Shown here in pieces: positions 43,528 through 52,082 of a DNA stretch of 64,000 nt. A program made the translations under genes and the position numbers. The notes under the pieces were generated by a model, which worked only from the letters and a program-made list of their open reading frames with translations, was not told the DNA's origin and did not search any database. Source of the DNA: a virus; the IMG/VR virus record IMGVR_UViG_3300034073_004742, positions 1 to 64,000 of that record; one strand, written 5' to 3'. Every line of letters begins with the position of its first letter. The first letter of the stretch is position 1.

Positions 43528-46323
43528 TTAGCACCATTTAATACATTCGGTATAAGTATCACTATCTTCGTCAATATCACATTTCATACACCTATCTCCA
43601 AAACTACAGCCAACACAAGATCCATCAACGCATTTTCTACATAATTTTTGACTACATTGATTAATACAAACAGCAGAACCTGGAAAAATTGATGAGCTAC
43701 ATATCTCACATTTTGTAGTGTCGCACTTTAGTACACACTCTCCATTTTGACACTCTTCGCATTTTTTAGGATCGCACTTAGTGACACATTGTCCATTTAT
43801 ACATACTTCACATTTATTTTTATCACATTTGTTAACACATCCACCTTTATTATCACACTCTTCGCATTTTTTACTATCGCAATTGATTATACAATTACCT
43901 CTAGAGTCGCATGTTTCGCATTTAGCAGCGTCGCATTTTGCAACACATTTATTATTTTCGCACTTTTCACATAATATGCTACAATTAGGTACACAATTTC
44001 CACGTTCGCATCTTTCGCATTCGTTACATTTTGATTCGCATTTTCCTTTTCCATCACATATTTCACAATTATTGCGATTACAAACAACAACACAACCGAT
44101 TGGGCCACATACTTCACATTTGTCTGGATTACATATATATATACAGTTTTTATTTATACAACTTACGCAAGGATTGTTTTTACATTGCGAAACACAATTT
44201 CCACCAATACATTCTTCACATAAAAATTCGTTACATGATGATTTACATACTCCTTGATCGCAATATTCACATTCTTTACAAGTAGACACACAATTTCCTT
44301 TGCCATCACATTGTAAACATTGTTTTGAGTCACATCCACCATCTACACATTGATTATTAACACAAATTTGACAGTCATTACATATGTTGGTACATTTTCC
44401 ACTAAGATCACAATCCGAACAATCTCCACACTTAGGAACACACTCTCCTTTTGCATTATCGCATTTTAAACACGGAGATGCTTCCGAACATGATTTATAT
44501 CCCTTATCGGTACAAACCGTACATGGTGGACCTGATTCTACACAACTTCTACTACCATTTATCATTACACATTTTCTACCGGAACATTGTGGAGTAGAAC
44601 ATGGATCAACACACTTTCCATTTACACAATCTAAACAAGGATCATCACAAAAACATTTTTCGTCTTTACATTTGCAAGATCCACATTCACAACAAGGGTC
44701 TTTTACACATTTTCCATCTTCACAAATTTCGCATAATAATTCATTGCATGACGATTTACAATGTCCATTTTTACATATTTCGCAATTATCTGGTTTACAA
44801 AATATTTTACAATCACCGAATTCTTTATCGCACTCTTCACATTGTTCGGCTCTGCAAGTATATACGCATCTTCCTTGACCATCACACTCTAAACATTTTT
44901 TTGGATCACATGATGATACACACTGTCCATTTTCACATATTTCGCAATTTAGATAATCACAACTATCTTTACAAAAAGATCCAGTACATCTCAAACAATT
45001 ATTACTATCGCAACTATCTACACATTTTCCATTTTCACAGTCGTAGCAGCCGTTACATTTGGGTGTACACCATCCACCAGAACAAATTTCACATTCATTG
45101 CATTGATTTTTACATACTCCGTTGTCACAAATTTCGCATTTACTTTTGTCACATTTAGAATAACATCTTCCAGATAAACATTCTAAGCAGCTTTTGGGAT
45201 CGCAAGGATCTACGCATTTAGAATTACCGTCACAAACTAAACATGAATTTTTACCACCACAAGCACTTACACATTGGTCATTTTCGCACACCATACAATT
45301 TTTACCGTCACAACCATCCACGCACTGATCGTCGATACATCTTTGACAACCACTACACGAATTGTAACATGTGCCATCGCAACGCAAACAATTACCACTA
45401 CATTTTGGAACACATTCACCTGTTTGATAATTACATACTAAACACGAAGACGCTTGAGAACATGGTAGATAACCCTGTTGTGTACAAGCTCTACAAAATC
45501 CTCCATTATCAACACACGAAGGTTCTCCATCTACTAAAACACATTTTCTACCAGGACACTCTGGTGTAGTACATCGATCAACACACTCTCCGTCTTTACA
45601 AACTTCACAAGCACTATCACAAACACATGTTTCGTTTTCGCATTTACAAGATCCACATTCGCAGCAAGGATCTTTTACACATTCACCGTCTTCGCAAATT
45701 TCACATTCTTTACAAATTGATTCACAAACATCTCCTGCGCAACGTTGACAATTTTCTTTCTTACAAGGATTAATGCATTTACCATTTTCACAAACATTAC
45801 ATCCTTTACAGATTATACCACAACATTTATCTCTATTTCCACAACAAGGATCATTTGATCCGCAACATGGATCGGTGTTATTGCAGCATGGTCCACGACA
45901 ATTTTTATATCCGCCGGGAGACGGCGGGCTTGGTGGACTTGGTGGACTAGGAGGAGACGGCGGGCTCGGAGGAGGCGGTGAAGGAGGAGGAGGTGGTGGT
46001 GGTGGTGGTGGTGGTGGTGGTGGTGGTGGTGGTGGTGGTGGTGGAGGTGGCGGGGGAGGAGGTGGAGGAGATGGCGGTGGCGGGGGTGGAGGCGAAGGAG
46101 GTGGCGACGATGAACATATTCCTCCATAAACCTGGCCATTTGTTGGGTTGGCTACTGGAGGAGGTGGACAAAAAGGTTCACATCCATCGGGACAAGGTAT
46201 AGATATCATCCATGTACAAGATTGAGATCCATCATCATTGGCCACACAAACAGCAGTGTATTGACAGTCACATCCTGGTGTGCTGGCTAGTGGTTCTATA
46301 TTAAAAATATTTTTTATTTTCAT
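43528..46323 (-). CDS. Large Cys-rich repeat protein with polyproline stalk
   Basis: The 931-residue protein has a short Cys-containing head (residues 1-70), a polyproline/Pro-Ser stalk (residues about 74-137) and then dozens of units of the form CxxCxxGxCVxxCD, about 17 residues each. This resembles furin-like or variant-surface-protein Cys repeats. A long segment is duplicated: CCECGSCKC appears near residues 219 and 542, each followed by a matching series including GRKCV and GECVPKC. The ATG overlaps the upstream stop as ATGA. A rigid, disulfide-braced fibre is my inference. Confidence 0.65.
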   Translation of the reverse strand: MKIKNIFNIEPLASTPGCDCQYTAVCVANDDGSQSCTWMISIPCPDGCEPFCPPPPVANPTNGQVYGGICSSSPPPSPPPPPPPSPPPPPPPPPPPPPPPPPPPPPPPPPPPPPSPPPPSPPSPPSPPSPPSPPSPGGYKNCRGPCCNNTDPCCGSNDPCCGNRDKCCGIICKGCNVCENGKCINPCKKENCQRCAGDVCESICKECEICEDGECVKDPCCECGSCKCENETCVCDSACEVCKDGECVDRCTTPECPGRKCVLVDGEPSCVDNGGFCRACTQQGYLPCSQASSCLVCNYQTGECVPKCSGNCLRCDGTCYNSCSGCQRCIDDQCVDGCDGKNCMVCENDQCVSACGGKNSCLVCDGNSKCVDPCDPKSCLECLSGRCYSKCDKSKCEICDNGVCKNQCNECEICSGGWCTPKCNGCYDCENGKCVDSCDSNNCLRCTGSFCKDSCDYLNCEICENGQCVSSCDPKKCLECDGQGRCVYTCRAEQCEECDKEFGDCKIFCKPDNCEICKNGHCKSSCNELLCEICEDGKCVKDPCCECGSCKCKDEKCFCDDPCLDCVNGKCVDPCSTPQCSGRKCVMINGSRSCVESGPPCTVCTDKGYKSCSEASPCLKCDNAKGECVPKCGDCSDCDLSGKCTNICNDCQICVNNQCVDGGCDSKQCLQCDGKGNCVSTCKECEYCDQGVCKSSCNEFLCEECIGGNCVSQCKNNPCVSCINKNCIYICNPDKCEVCGPIGCVVVCNRNNCEICDGKGKCESKCNECERCERGNCVPNCSILCEKCENNKCVAKCDAAKCETCDSRGNCIINCDSKKCEECDNKGGCVNKCDKNKCEVCINGQCVTKCDPKKCEECQNGECVLKCDTTKCEICSSSIFPGSAVCINQCSQKLCRKCVDGSCVGCSFGDRCMKCDIDEDSDTYTECIKWC
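45915..46110 (-). repeat. Polyproline coding repeat with (GGT)n microsatellite
   Basis: The plus strand is a nearly pure GGT run from about 45992 to 46043, flanked by GGA/GGC variants, encoding polyproline on the minus strand. Slippage would change the stalk length in whole residues without breaking the frame. Confidence 0.85.
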
Positions 46324-46742
46324 AGTATATTATTTTTATTCATATTAATTGTTTCTATAAGTTTAGTTTTAGAAATAATTTTTAATTTTAGATCAAAAAA
46401 ATAATCGATAATATAATTATTAGTATCAGTTAAATTAGTATAATTAATATCTATACTTTTTTTAGAATACTTAAACATATCTATATATTCATTTGAGTCT
46501 AAAATTTTTGTTCTAATTCCATGACTACTTAGAATACTATTAGCTTCTAGTGCTCGATCATATCTATAAAGAGTATTAAATATATTTAGTAAATTATTGA
46601 TACTATCTTCTATTATAAAATCCATATCGTTTGATTTACTCATTATTTTATATCCATAATAATTAGCTGCAACACTTCCTGTTAGTATCATATTAACGTT
46701 ATTATTTAATAATTCTTGTATTAATTTTAATCTTGGCGTCAT
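46320..46742 (-). CDS. Nucleotidyltransferase-fold protein
   Basis: A 140-residue protein with MILTGSVAANYYGYK and SNDMDFIIED. The GS...DxDF pattern matches the small nucleotidyltransferase fold of MNT/AbiEii-like proteins. A third acidic residue may lie in SIDINY. It could modify RNA or a protein or act in a toxin-antitoxin-like role; no partner gene is obvious. It lies downstream of a terminator and overlaps the large Cys-rich gene by four bases. Confidence 0.6.
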   Translation of the reverse strand: MTPRLKLIQELLNNNVNMILTGSVAANYYGYKIMSKSNDMDFIIEDSINNLLNIFNTLYRYDRALEANSILSSHGIRTKILDSNEYIDMFKYSKKSIDINYTNLTDTNNYIIDYFFDLKLKIISKTKLIETINMNKNNIL

Positions 46743-46777
46743 AAAAAATAAGCCAAGGTTATTAGCCCTGGCTTATT
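46741..46777 (-). terminator. Rho-independent terminator
   Basis: Read on the minus strand, AATAAGCCAGGG pairs with CCTTGGCTTATT around a seven-base loop (11 of 12 positions pair), followed by a T run. It lies 29 bases after the gene at 46806 and would end that transcript. It overlaps the first bases of the next gene. Confidence 0.8.
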
Positions 46778-46805
46778 ATAAACAAACTATTAGTTAAAAT
46801 TATAA

Positions 46806-47333
46806 TCAGCCGGTTTTGGCTTTATAATTATCTTGAACCGGAACCTTGGCTCCTGTTTTGTATACCAATTCACCAGGAACGCTACGGGTTGGTGTTGCTG
46901 CTTCGTCTGTGCCTGGACTTTCTGTTGTGGCTGTTGGAGGAGTAGTCCAAGTGCCAGTATAGATATTCCAGTAACCAGCTCTTATAGCAGTAGCAATTTT
47001 ATTAACTTTGTAACTTTCTCTTTTGTGAAGTAGTCTTAAATTACCAGGAACAAGAGCACCACTTTGTAGAAATGGCTTACTAACTGTAGCAAGGGTTGTT
47101 GTTACTCTTTTTGCTACTGGTCTTTGATTGTCATATTTGAATGTGCCAGCGCTTAAAGATTTGTCTGTGTCTGCTCCGTCTACCACAGTAGAACCAAAAA
47201 CACTAACATTTTGATCGCCTAAAGCCACATTATCAACTAGTGTTGATGAACCAGCATTTTTCACAGCACCGCCAACATTTTTGGTGCTAGTTGCTGTTAC
47301 AGCAGATGTACCATCGCTTTGAACTGTTGCCAT
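46806..47333 (-). CDS. Hypothetical protein, possibly an abundant structural protein
   Basis: A 175-residue, Ala/Thr/Ser-rich protein with a low Cys and aromatic content. It begins MATVQSDGTSAVTATSTKNV and has KYDNQRPVAKRVTTTLATV in the middle. No domain is recognised. It has its own GGTGTATAAT promoter-like element 33 bases upstream and a strong terminator just downstream. This single-gene, sharply bounded unit is typical of a highly expressed structural protein such as a decoration or tail protein. Confidence 0.55.
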   Translation of the reverse strand: MATVQSDGTSAVTATSTKNVGGAVKNAGSSTLVDNVALGDQNVSVFGSTVVDGADTDKSLSAGTFKYDNQRPVAKRVTTTLATVSKPFLQSGALVPGNLRLLHKRESYKVNKIATAIRAGYWNIYTGTWTTPPTATTESPGTDEAATPTRSVPGELVYKTGAKVPVQDNYKAKTG

Positions 47334-47366
47334 AATAAAATCTCCATTATGTTAGGAATGCAACAG

Positions 47367-47376
47367 ATTATACACC
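47367..47376 (-). promoter_or_regulatory. Candidate phage promoter element (GGTGTATAAT)
   Basis: Minus-strand GGTGTATAAT in the short gap between the DeoC-like gene and the gene at 46806, ending 33 bases before the start at 47333. With the terminator downstream it frames a single-gene transcript. Confidence 0.6.
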
Positions 47377-47382
47377 AAAAAA

Positions 47383-48033
47383 TTATATTGATGAAATATT
47401 TTGATTAAATAATTTTAATCCATTAATATTACTAACTCTGATGCCGGCCATACCAGACTTGATAATATTATCTATATGTTCTTTTGTCCAAATATTTCCA
47501 GTAAGAATAATATTTATATTTACATTTTTTTTACTAATCATACTAGCAGCAATAATATTATCATTAATATCGTCTAAAAAGTATCCTGTTGATAAAAGAA
47601 TAGTAGAAATACCAAAATCTAGCAAAATTTGTGTTAACTTATATAATAATTCATAAGAATATTTCCTATATTCTAATATATATCGTATATCAATATTATG
47701 CTCTATTCCTAGATTATTAAAATTTCTAATATCCTCTCTAAATTTATCATATTTCCTATTTCCAATAAGTTGAGCAGGAAATGTGACGTCTAGCACTCTA
47801 GCGCCATTTTTTATGGCAAATTCTCCCATAGTTAATCTTGTTTTACCATCGTTAATACCAATGGGAAAATCTATTGGACAAATTATTGGAATATTAGTTA
47901 ATTGAGCAACATTTTTTGCATAATAAGAAAAAACTGAAATATAATCGGGTTTATATTTAATAGCTTCTAGAATAATTTCTTTGTTCTCATGTTCATTGAG
48001 AGTATAATCATGTTGACAAAACTCTAGAAGCAT
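47383..48033 (-). CDS. DeoC-like aldolase-fold protein without the catalytic lysines
   Basis: The 216-residue protein follows deoxyribose-phosphate aldolase: CPIDFPIGINDGKT, GARVLDVTFPAQLIG, REDIRNF, TILLSTGYF and IILTGNI...GIRVSN. In DeoC the Schiff-base Lys lies in the VKTSTGF motif; here it is Leu (ILLSTGYF). The second Lys (of the VKxxGGI-like motif) is also replaced (IILTGNI). The barrel is conserved but classical aldolase chemistry looks impossible. It may bind a nucleotide-sugar phosphate or serve structurally. Confidence 0.7.
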   Translation of the reverse strand: MLLEFCQHDYTLNEHENKEIILEAIKYKPDYISVFSYYAKNVAQLTNIPIICPIDFPIGINDGKTRLTMGEFAIKNGARVLDVTFPAQLIGNRKYDKFREDIRNFNNLGIEHNIDIRYILEYRKYSYELLYKLTQILLDFGISTILLSTGYFLDDINDNIIAASMISKKNVNINIILTGNIWTKEHIDNIIKSGMAGIRVSNINGLKLFNQNISSI

Positions 48034-48709
48034 TATTTTTATTCCTTTTTAAGGATTTTATACTGTCTATTGTTGTATAAGGTTTATGACCCAAAATACC
48101 ATCTGCAAAATTATATTGTACCGCTTCTGTTGCTGTTAATATCCAGTCACATTGGTTTGCTAGTTGTGACTGAATATGTTTTTTTGCCATTAACTTTTTC
48201 CAATTTTTACTCTTTGCCATCTCACCTTGAATACACCGTTCAGTAAATATATCTATCATCTTATCGCATTCTCGCTCGTTCCATTTTAGACTACTTGCTG
48301 CTGCTTTACTATGTTCGCTGTCAAGACTTATACTTCCATAATGAATCATCATTGTAACATTAGGCATAAGTATTCTAACATTAGGAGCCTGTAATATAAC
48401 ACTACTAGCAGACTGTACTTTTCCATAAGCTAAAATAATAGTTTTAGATTTACTATGCTTAATTGTATCATAAATACCTAAACAGTCTTCCCAGTCACCA
48501 CCGGGCATATGCATATGAATAAGAATAGGTTCGTTAGATATAAGATTTAAGTATCTCATATTTTTTTCGAATACTACAGCGCCCCTATAATCAACTCCCG
48601 GTTCTTCGTCTCCTTCACTAATATAAGAATGTAAAAAAATTTCTCTATTTTTAGCATCTAGATTATATGCGTGTATTGATAGAAGATCAGAGTCGTTATT
48701 GATGGGCAT
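48008..48709 (-). CDS. ClpP-like serine protease
   Basis: A 233-residue protein with the ClpP fold: ILIHMHMPGGDWEDCLGIYD (oxyanion and GG turn), YGKVQSASSVILQA holding the likely catalytic Ser, MMIHYGS with the catalytic His, and an EAVQYNFADGIL end with the Asp region. Phage ClpP-like enzymes often act as head maturation proteases; host-style ClpP partners would need a ClpX-type ATPase, not seen here. It overlaps the following gene by 26 bases. Confidence 0.8.
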   Translation of the reverse strand: MPINNDSDLLSIHAYNLDAKNREIFLHSYISEGDEEPGVDYRGAVVFEKNMRYLNLISNEPILIHMHMPGGDWEDCLGIYDTIKHSKSKTIILAYGKVQSASSVILQAPNVRILMPNVTMMIHYGSISLDSEHSKAAASSLKWNERECDKMIDIFTERCIQGEMAKSKNWKKLMAKKHIQSQLANQCDWILTATEAVQYNFADGILGHKPYTTIDSIKSLKRNKNNASRVLST

Positions 48710-49142
48710 TGGTCAATTCCTTATAAACATTTTTATTAATAGTCCTCATAACCATAGAGTCTTCAAAAGCTTTGCCAACACTAATTCTAAATCTATATCT
48801 TGTATATATATCTAATGTTTCTACACCTTCGGTAATCTCGATGGTTTCGGCAACTCTTCTAGTTATATCGAAATTGGTGTGTCCCATCCAAAAATTAAAA
48901 ATTTTACTGCTAGATGTATGATCATTAACTGGAATTATTCCCATGGGTGTTGTGATAACCTTGACTCCGTAACGAATTCTTTTATCTGCTAAAAATTCTT
49001 CGATTTTACTTTTATCTTGAGTATCATCTTCGGGGTCCTCATTCTCTTCTATTGTATAATTATCAAACTCTTCTTTGATTTCCTCATCTCTACCAAAAGG
49101 ATCTACCCATTTTTGCCATACAATTATATTATCATTTTGCAT
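48696..49142 (-). CDS. Hypothetical protein
   Basis: A 148-residue protein with an acidic N-terminal half (EENEDPEDDTQDKSKIEEF) and a beta-rich second half (RYGVKVITTPMGIIPV, IFNFWMGHTNFDI, LDIYTRYRFRISVGKAF). I see no known motif. It is the first gene after a GGTGTATTAG element and is translationally coupled to the ClpP-like gene. Assembly-related function is possible from context. Confidence 0.5.
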   Translation of the reverse strand: MQNDNIIVWQKWVDPFGRDEEIKEEFDNYTIEENEDPEDDTQDKSKIEEFLADKRIRYGVKVITTPMGIIPVNDHTSSSKIFNFWMGHTNFDITRRVAETIEITEGVETLDIYTRYRFRISVGKAFEDSMVMRTINKNVYKELTNAHQ

Positions 49143-49175
49143 AGTATGTTCCTTATTTGGTATATTAGCTCCATA

Positions 49176-49186
49176 CTAATACACCC
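49176..49186 (-). promoter_or_regulatory. Candidate phage promoter element (GGGTGTATTAG)
   Basis: Minus-strand GGGTGTATTAG in the 88-base gap upstream of the gene at 48696, ending 33 bases before its start. It is a variant of the recurring GGTGTAT element. Confidence 0.5.
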
Positions 49187-49230
49187 TTTATAGTAGGCTG
49201 AAAAAATACAGAAAAAAGCCTATTTTCTTG

Positions 49231-49662
49231 TTAAATAGATTTAAAAACAGAGGATGGTTTAATTAAAGGACCATTATCTTTTTTAGATGATTTAAATTCT
49301 TCTTGCAGTAGATTATGAAAAAATAAAATATTGTCTAATAATAAGGTTTTTTTATCATTATTCATATTGATTTTCTTAAGATCCTTGATAACTCGTAATA
49401 ATTCTTTTTTCATCAAACCATTATTGATCAGCACTATAAGATTTGCTGCGTTTTCGGCTAACTGGGAGATATCTTCTACTATATCGTCTTTTACTTCTTT
49501 AGTAACAAAGACTATATCAATATTATTTTCATTAGTTAGTTTAAAACTAACTTCGCAAACATAAGACTCTGTTTCTGTAATATTTTTAATATCTTCTGGT
49601 CTTGGAATAATAATTTTATTTTTGTAGAATAGTTTCTTAAGTAAAGTATATAATAATTTCAT
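49231..49662 (-). CDS. Hypothetical protein
   Basis: A 143-residue, charged, helical protein with Lys-rich patches at both ends (LLKKLFYKNKIII, SSKKDNGP). Its start overlaps the sigma-factor stop by one base. The central region (DDIVEDISQLAENAANLIVLI) is amphipathic. No family is recognised; a role with the adjacent sigma factor is only suggested by coupling. Confidence 0.45.
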   Translation of the reverse strand: MKLLYTLLKKLFYKNKIIIPRPEDIKNITETESYVCEVSFKLTNENNIDIVFVTKEVKDDIVEDISQLAENAANLIVLINNGLMKKELLRVIKDLKKINMNNDKKTLLLDNILFFHNLLQEEFKSSKKDNGPLIKPSSVFKSI

Positions 49663-50234
49663 TATGCTAATGCTCTTATTGATCCTATGGCTCTTTTAAT
49701 ACTTTGTCTTATTGCTTCTCTAGTTACTCCATAACACTTACCTATTTCTGCCAAGCTCATATTTTCGAAATAGTATTTGTATATTTGATCTTTTTGTTTA
49801 TCACTTAGTATAGAAGAATTAAGAATAAAAGATATATCATTATGGGTGTTAGACTCTTGCTCATTCTCTATAATAATATCTAGTGGGTCTCTACTATTTT
49901 TATCGGAGATAGTAGAGTACATAGTGTTGCTATTATCGTCTAATACAAAATCTAAACTGCTCAACTTTTTACTTTTGTATTGTTTGGTTACATATGTTTT
50001 AATCGCCCAAAGACCACACTGATTTCTGTAAGAGTACAAAGTTTTCTTTCCGTGACCGGAGCCTTCTCTATTTGGATCAAAATTTTTGTCAGCATTCATT
50101 AATGCCACAGCCACATCGCTTATAGCATCTTCATCGTTAAGCATATGCTTAACAATAAATTTTGGTGCAAACTTATTGATAATCTTTTTAGATAGCATTA
50201 AGTATGTAGATAGGCTCTCGTATTTTTTTTCCAT
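49662..50234 (-). CDS. Sigma-70-family RNA polymerase sigma factor
   Basis: The 190-residue protein has a region 2-like segment (DEDAISDVAVALMNA, TLYSYRNQCGLWAIK) and a clear region 4 helix-turn-helix (MSLAEIGKCYGVTREAIRQSI). It would redirect host RNA polymerase to phage promoters, most plausibly the GGTGTAT elements, though this pairing is inference. AAGGA precedes the ATG. Typical phage late sigma factors are small like this one, and no region 1 or 3 is evident. Confidence 0.8.
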   Translation of the reverse strand: MEKKYESLSTYLMLSKKIINKFAPKFIVKHMLNDEDAISDVAVALMNADKNFDPNREGSGHGKKTLYSYRNQCGLWAIKTYVTKQYKSKKLSSLDFVLDDNSNTMYSTISDKNSRDPLDIIIENEQESNTHNDISFILNSSILSDKQKDQIYKYYFENMSLAEIGKCYGVTREAIRQSIKRAIGSIRALA

Positions 50235-50274
50235 AATCTTTTTCCTTTAAAGTATTTTCGTCTTAAAAACTAAT

Positions 50275-50766
50275 TTATTTCTTTTTTGAGTCTTTGGTTA
50301 AATTTTTCCAAGCTTCTGGATCTGGTCTATCAGGGTCTCCTTTTTTAGCGGGCTTGTACTTTTTACCTTCTCTTTCTTTTTTCTTTCGTATATTTTCCCA
50401 TAGACCAGGAAGATTCTTTGCCGCTTCGGCTCCTTCTGTATCGGTTTCTGTTTCTCCGAACATGAGAAAATTGTGTATCGTTAACATATAATCTTCTGTA
50501 ACAGCAATTTTACCCTGTAGCCAGCTTTCTGTCAAGCCATCTTTTATGATCCCGTTCTCAACAGCATCAACAATAACCTGTGCATGTTTTGCAATAGATT
50601 TGATCGAACCAAGGCTCATTTGATAAAAATCATACTTGTATTCCATAAGTTCCATTTCTGGACTTTCAACTTCCATTTCTTCAACTCTTGTAAAATCATT
50701 TTCTGCTTGAGTTTTATCTTTTAAATTTTGTTGAATTTGATTTAGAATATCATGATGTCTATTCAT
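50275..50766 (-). CDS. Conserved phage hypothetical protein
   Basis: A 163-residue protein with a helical core (YKYDFYQMSLGSIKSIAKHA, SWLQGKIAVTEDYMLTIHNF) and a basic Pro-containing tail (KKYKPAKKGDPDRPDPEAW). I recall similar proteins in large phages but not a function. It overlaps the phosphatase gene by eight bases. Confidence 0.5.
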   Translation of the reverse strand: MNRHHDILNQIQQNLKDKTQAENDFTRVEEMEVESPEMELMEYKYDFYQMSLGSIKSIAKHAQVIVDAVENGIIKDGLTESWLQGKIAVTEDYMLTIHNFLMFGETETDTEGAEAAKNLPGLWENIRKKKEREGKKYKPAKKGDPDRPDPEAWKNLTKDSKKK

Positions 50767-51406
50767 TGAAAATTCCTTTTAGTTTATTGAATAAGATTGT
50801 TGAGAAGATTAATGATGCGTCACAGTCACTAGGATAGTGTACTCCTTGTAACATACGAGCTTGAGTTGTTTGACTAACAATATTATCTAATTTAGTTTGA
50901 TCTATTTGATTATACTTATCTTTGAGAATCAAACTTACCAATTTACTATACACCGTATGTCCAGAAGGATAAGCTGCTGTATGATGTGTTTTGGTAACTA
51001 TTACATCTATATTCAGATTAAAATAAGATGCTAATTGATTTGGTCGTGGTCTATTATAATAGCCTTTAGTGTTTTGTAAAATAGGTCTAATAATATGATA
51101 AAATTCTTCTATGTGTGTTTTGGGATACTCTACTCCATAACTCGAGCATAATAATTCAAATGGAGTATCCAAATCTTGATCAATATTATATACTAACTCT
51201 ATTTCTTTTGGTGTTCTATTTTTTGTAAGACTAGCTAGTAACTCAAGTTCTTTTAGTGTAACTTTACTAGTATTATTCGGAGGATTACTTAGTATTTGTT
51301 TCCAGTTTATATCTTTCACTATATCAGATACTGGTTGTTCTAGATATACGGTATCATATCCTAAAGAATCTAATTTATCTTTATGAAGATAATAGAGAAG
51401 ATTCAT
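50759..51406 (-). CDS. PAP2-family phosphatase
   Basis: The 215-residue protein has the three PAP2 signatures: YYNRPRPNQ, YPSGHTVYS and ARMLQGVHYPSDCDAS, giving the Arg, His and Asp residues of acid phosphatase/vanadium haloperoxidase active sites. It is short, with no clear transmembrane helices, so it may be a soluble acid phosphatase-like enzyme. Substrates could be lipid or sugar phosphates. Confidence 0.82.
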   Translation of the reverse strand: MNLLYYLHKDKLDSLGYDTVYLEQPVSDIVKDINWKQILSNPPNNTSKVTLKELELLASLTKNRTPKEIELVYNIDQDLDTPFELLCSSYGVEYPKTHIEEFYHIIRPILQNTKGYYNRPRPNQLASYFNLNIDVIVTKTHHTAAYPSGHTVYSKLVSLILKDKYNQIDQTKLDNIVSQTTQARMLQGVHYPSDCDASLIFSTILFNKLKGIFNE

Positions 51407-51409
51407 GGG

Positions 51410-52072
51410 TCACCAAGCTTTGCATGACCAATATCTGGCTTTCCATTTTGGGCCAGGATTATCACAATTGTGTCTTGCTCTAAAGCTTTTTCGTCGTTCC
51501 GGAATATTTTTCTTAATTTTCATATTTGGATCACCAAAATTGACCTTCACCACATTTCCTTTTTCGTTCTTAACATAAACGCTAAATTTTTTAGGACCAT
51601 CGGATGTTCTAAACGGTTTATTAAGAGTAACTTTTCTACCTTGATATTCTGATCCTTTGCCGACATATACCAAAGGACGACCATTCTTTTTATAAGTATT
51701 CATTCTATCGAAGTAGAATATTTCGTTAGTAGTTGGATCTGTATATTTATACTTAGCTAGTGCGGATAGATCAAACTCTTCTGTTGTTTCTCCAAAATCA
51801 ACATAATCTTCATTTGAAGGTATAAATAAATTAGATATTGTTAGTTCTTCTTCGTCTTCGTCATCGTCTTCCTCATACTCTTCATCTTCGCACTCTGATG
51901 AGTATTGAAGATATGCGCAAGTTTGCTGTAGCAGAAATCCTTTTGTTTGTCCAATACATATGGCATATCTTTGAGAAGAATTTTCATAATCCTTAACCAT
52001 AGTATCATTGCCCATACATCTTGATAAAAAGTCTTTTTTGGATTCGTCTTTATTTGGTTTTGGTATAGGCAT
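51410..52072 (-). CDS. Conserved phage head-associated-like protein
   Basis: A 220-residue protein with three parts. The N-terminus (MPIPKPNKDESKKDFLSRCM ... QRYAICIG) is a segment often found at the start of phage portal, protease or scaffold proteins. An acidic stretch follows (EDEEYEEDDDEDEEE). The C-terminus (FSVYVKNEKGNVVKVNFGD ... RRKSFRARHNCDNPG) is a motif shared by many phage proteins. I infer a virion or assembly role. An AGGAGA site precedes the ATG. Confidence 0.55.
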   Translation of the reverse strand: MPIPKPNKDESKKDFLSRCMGNDTMVKDYENSSQRYAICIGQTKGFLLQQTCAYLQYSSECEDEEYEEDDDEDEEELTISNLFIPSNEDYVDFGETTEEFDLSALAKYKYTDPTTNEIFYFDRMNTYKKNGRPLVYVGKGSEYQGRKVTLNKPFRTSDGPKKFSVYVKNEKGNVVKVNFGDPNMKIKKNIPERRKSFRARHNCDNPGPKWKARYWSCKAW

Positions 52073-52082
52073 ATATTATCTC

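Noticed and set aside
44384-44878. Plus-strand His-rich frame opposite the Cys repeats
   Set aside because: Antisense reading of Cys codons; the minus-strand frame has clear repeat structure and a good start.
49190-49225. TAGGCT...AGCCTA hairpin after the gene at 49231
   Set aside because: The T run sits in the loop for the minus strand and not after the stem, so it is not a convincing terminator for that gene.
50940-50960. GGTGTATAGT inside the PAP2 phosphatase gene
   Set aside because: It encodes conserved residues of the PSGHTVYS region and has no gene start at the right distance.
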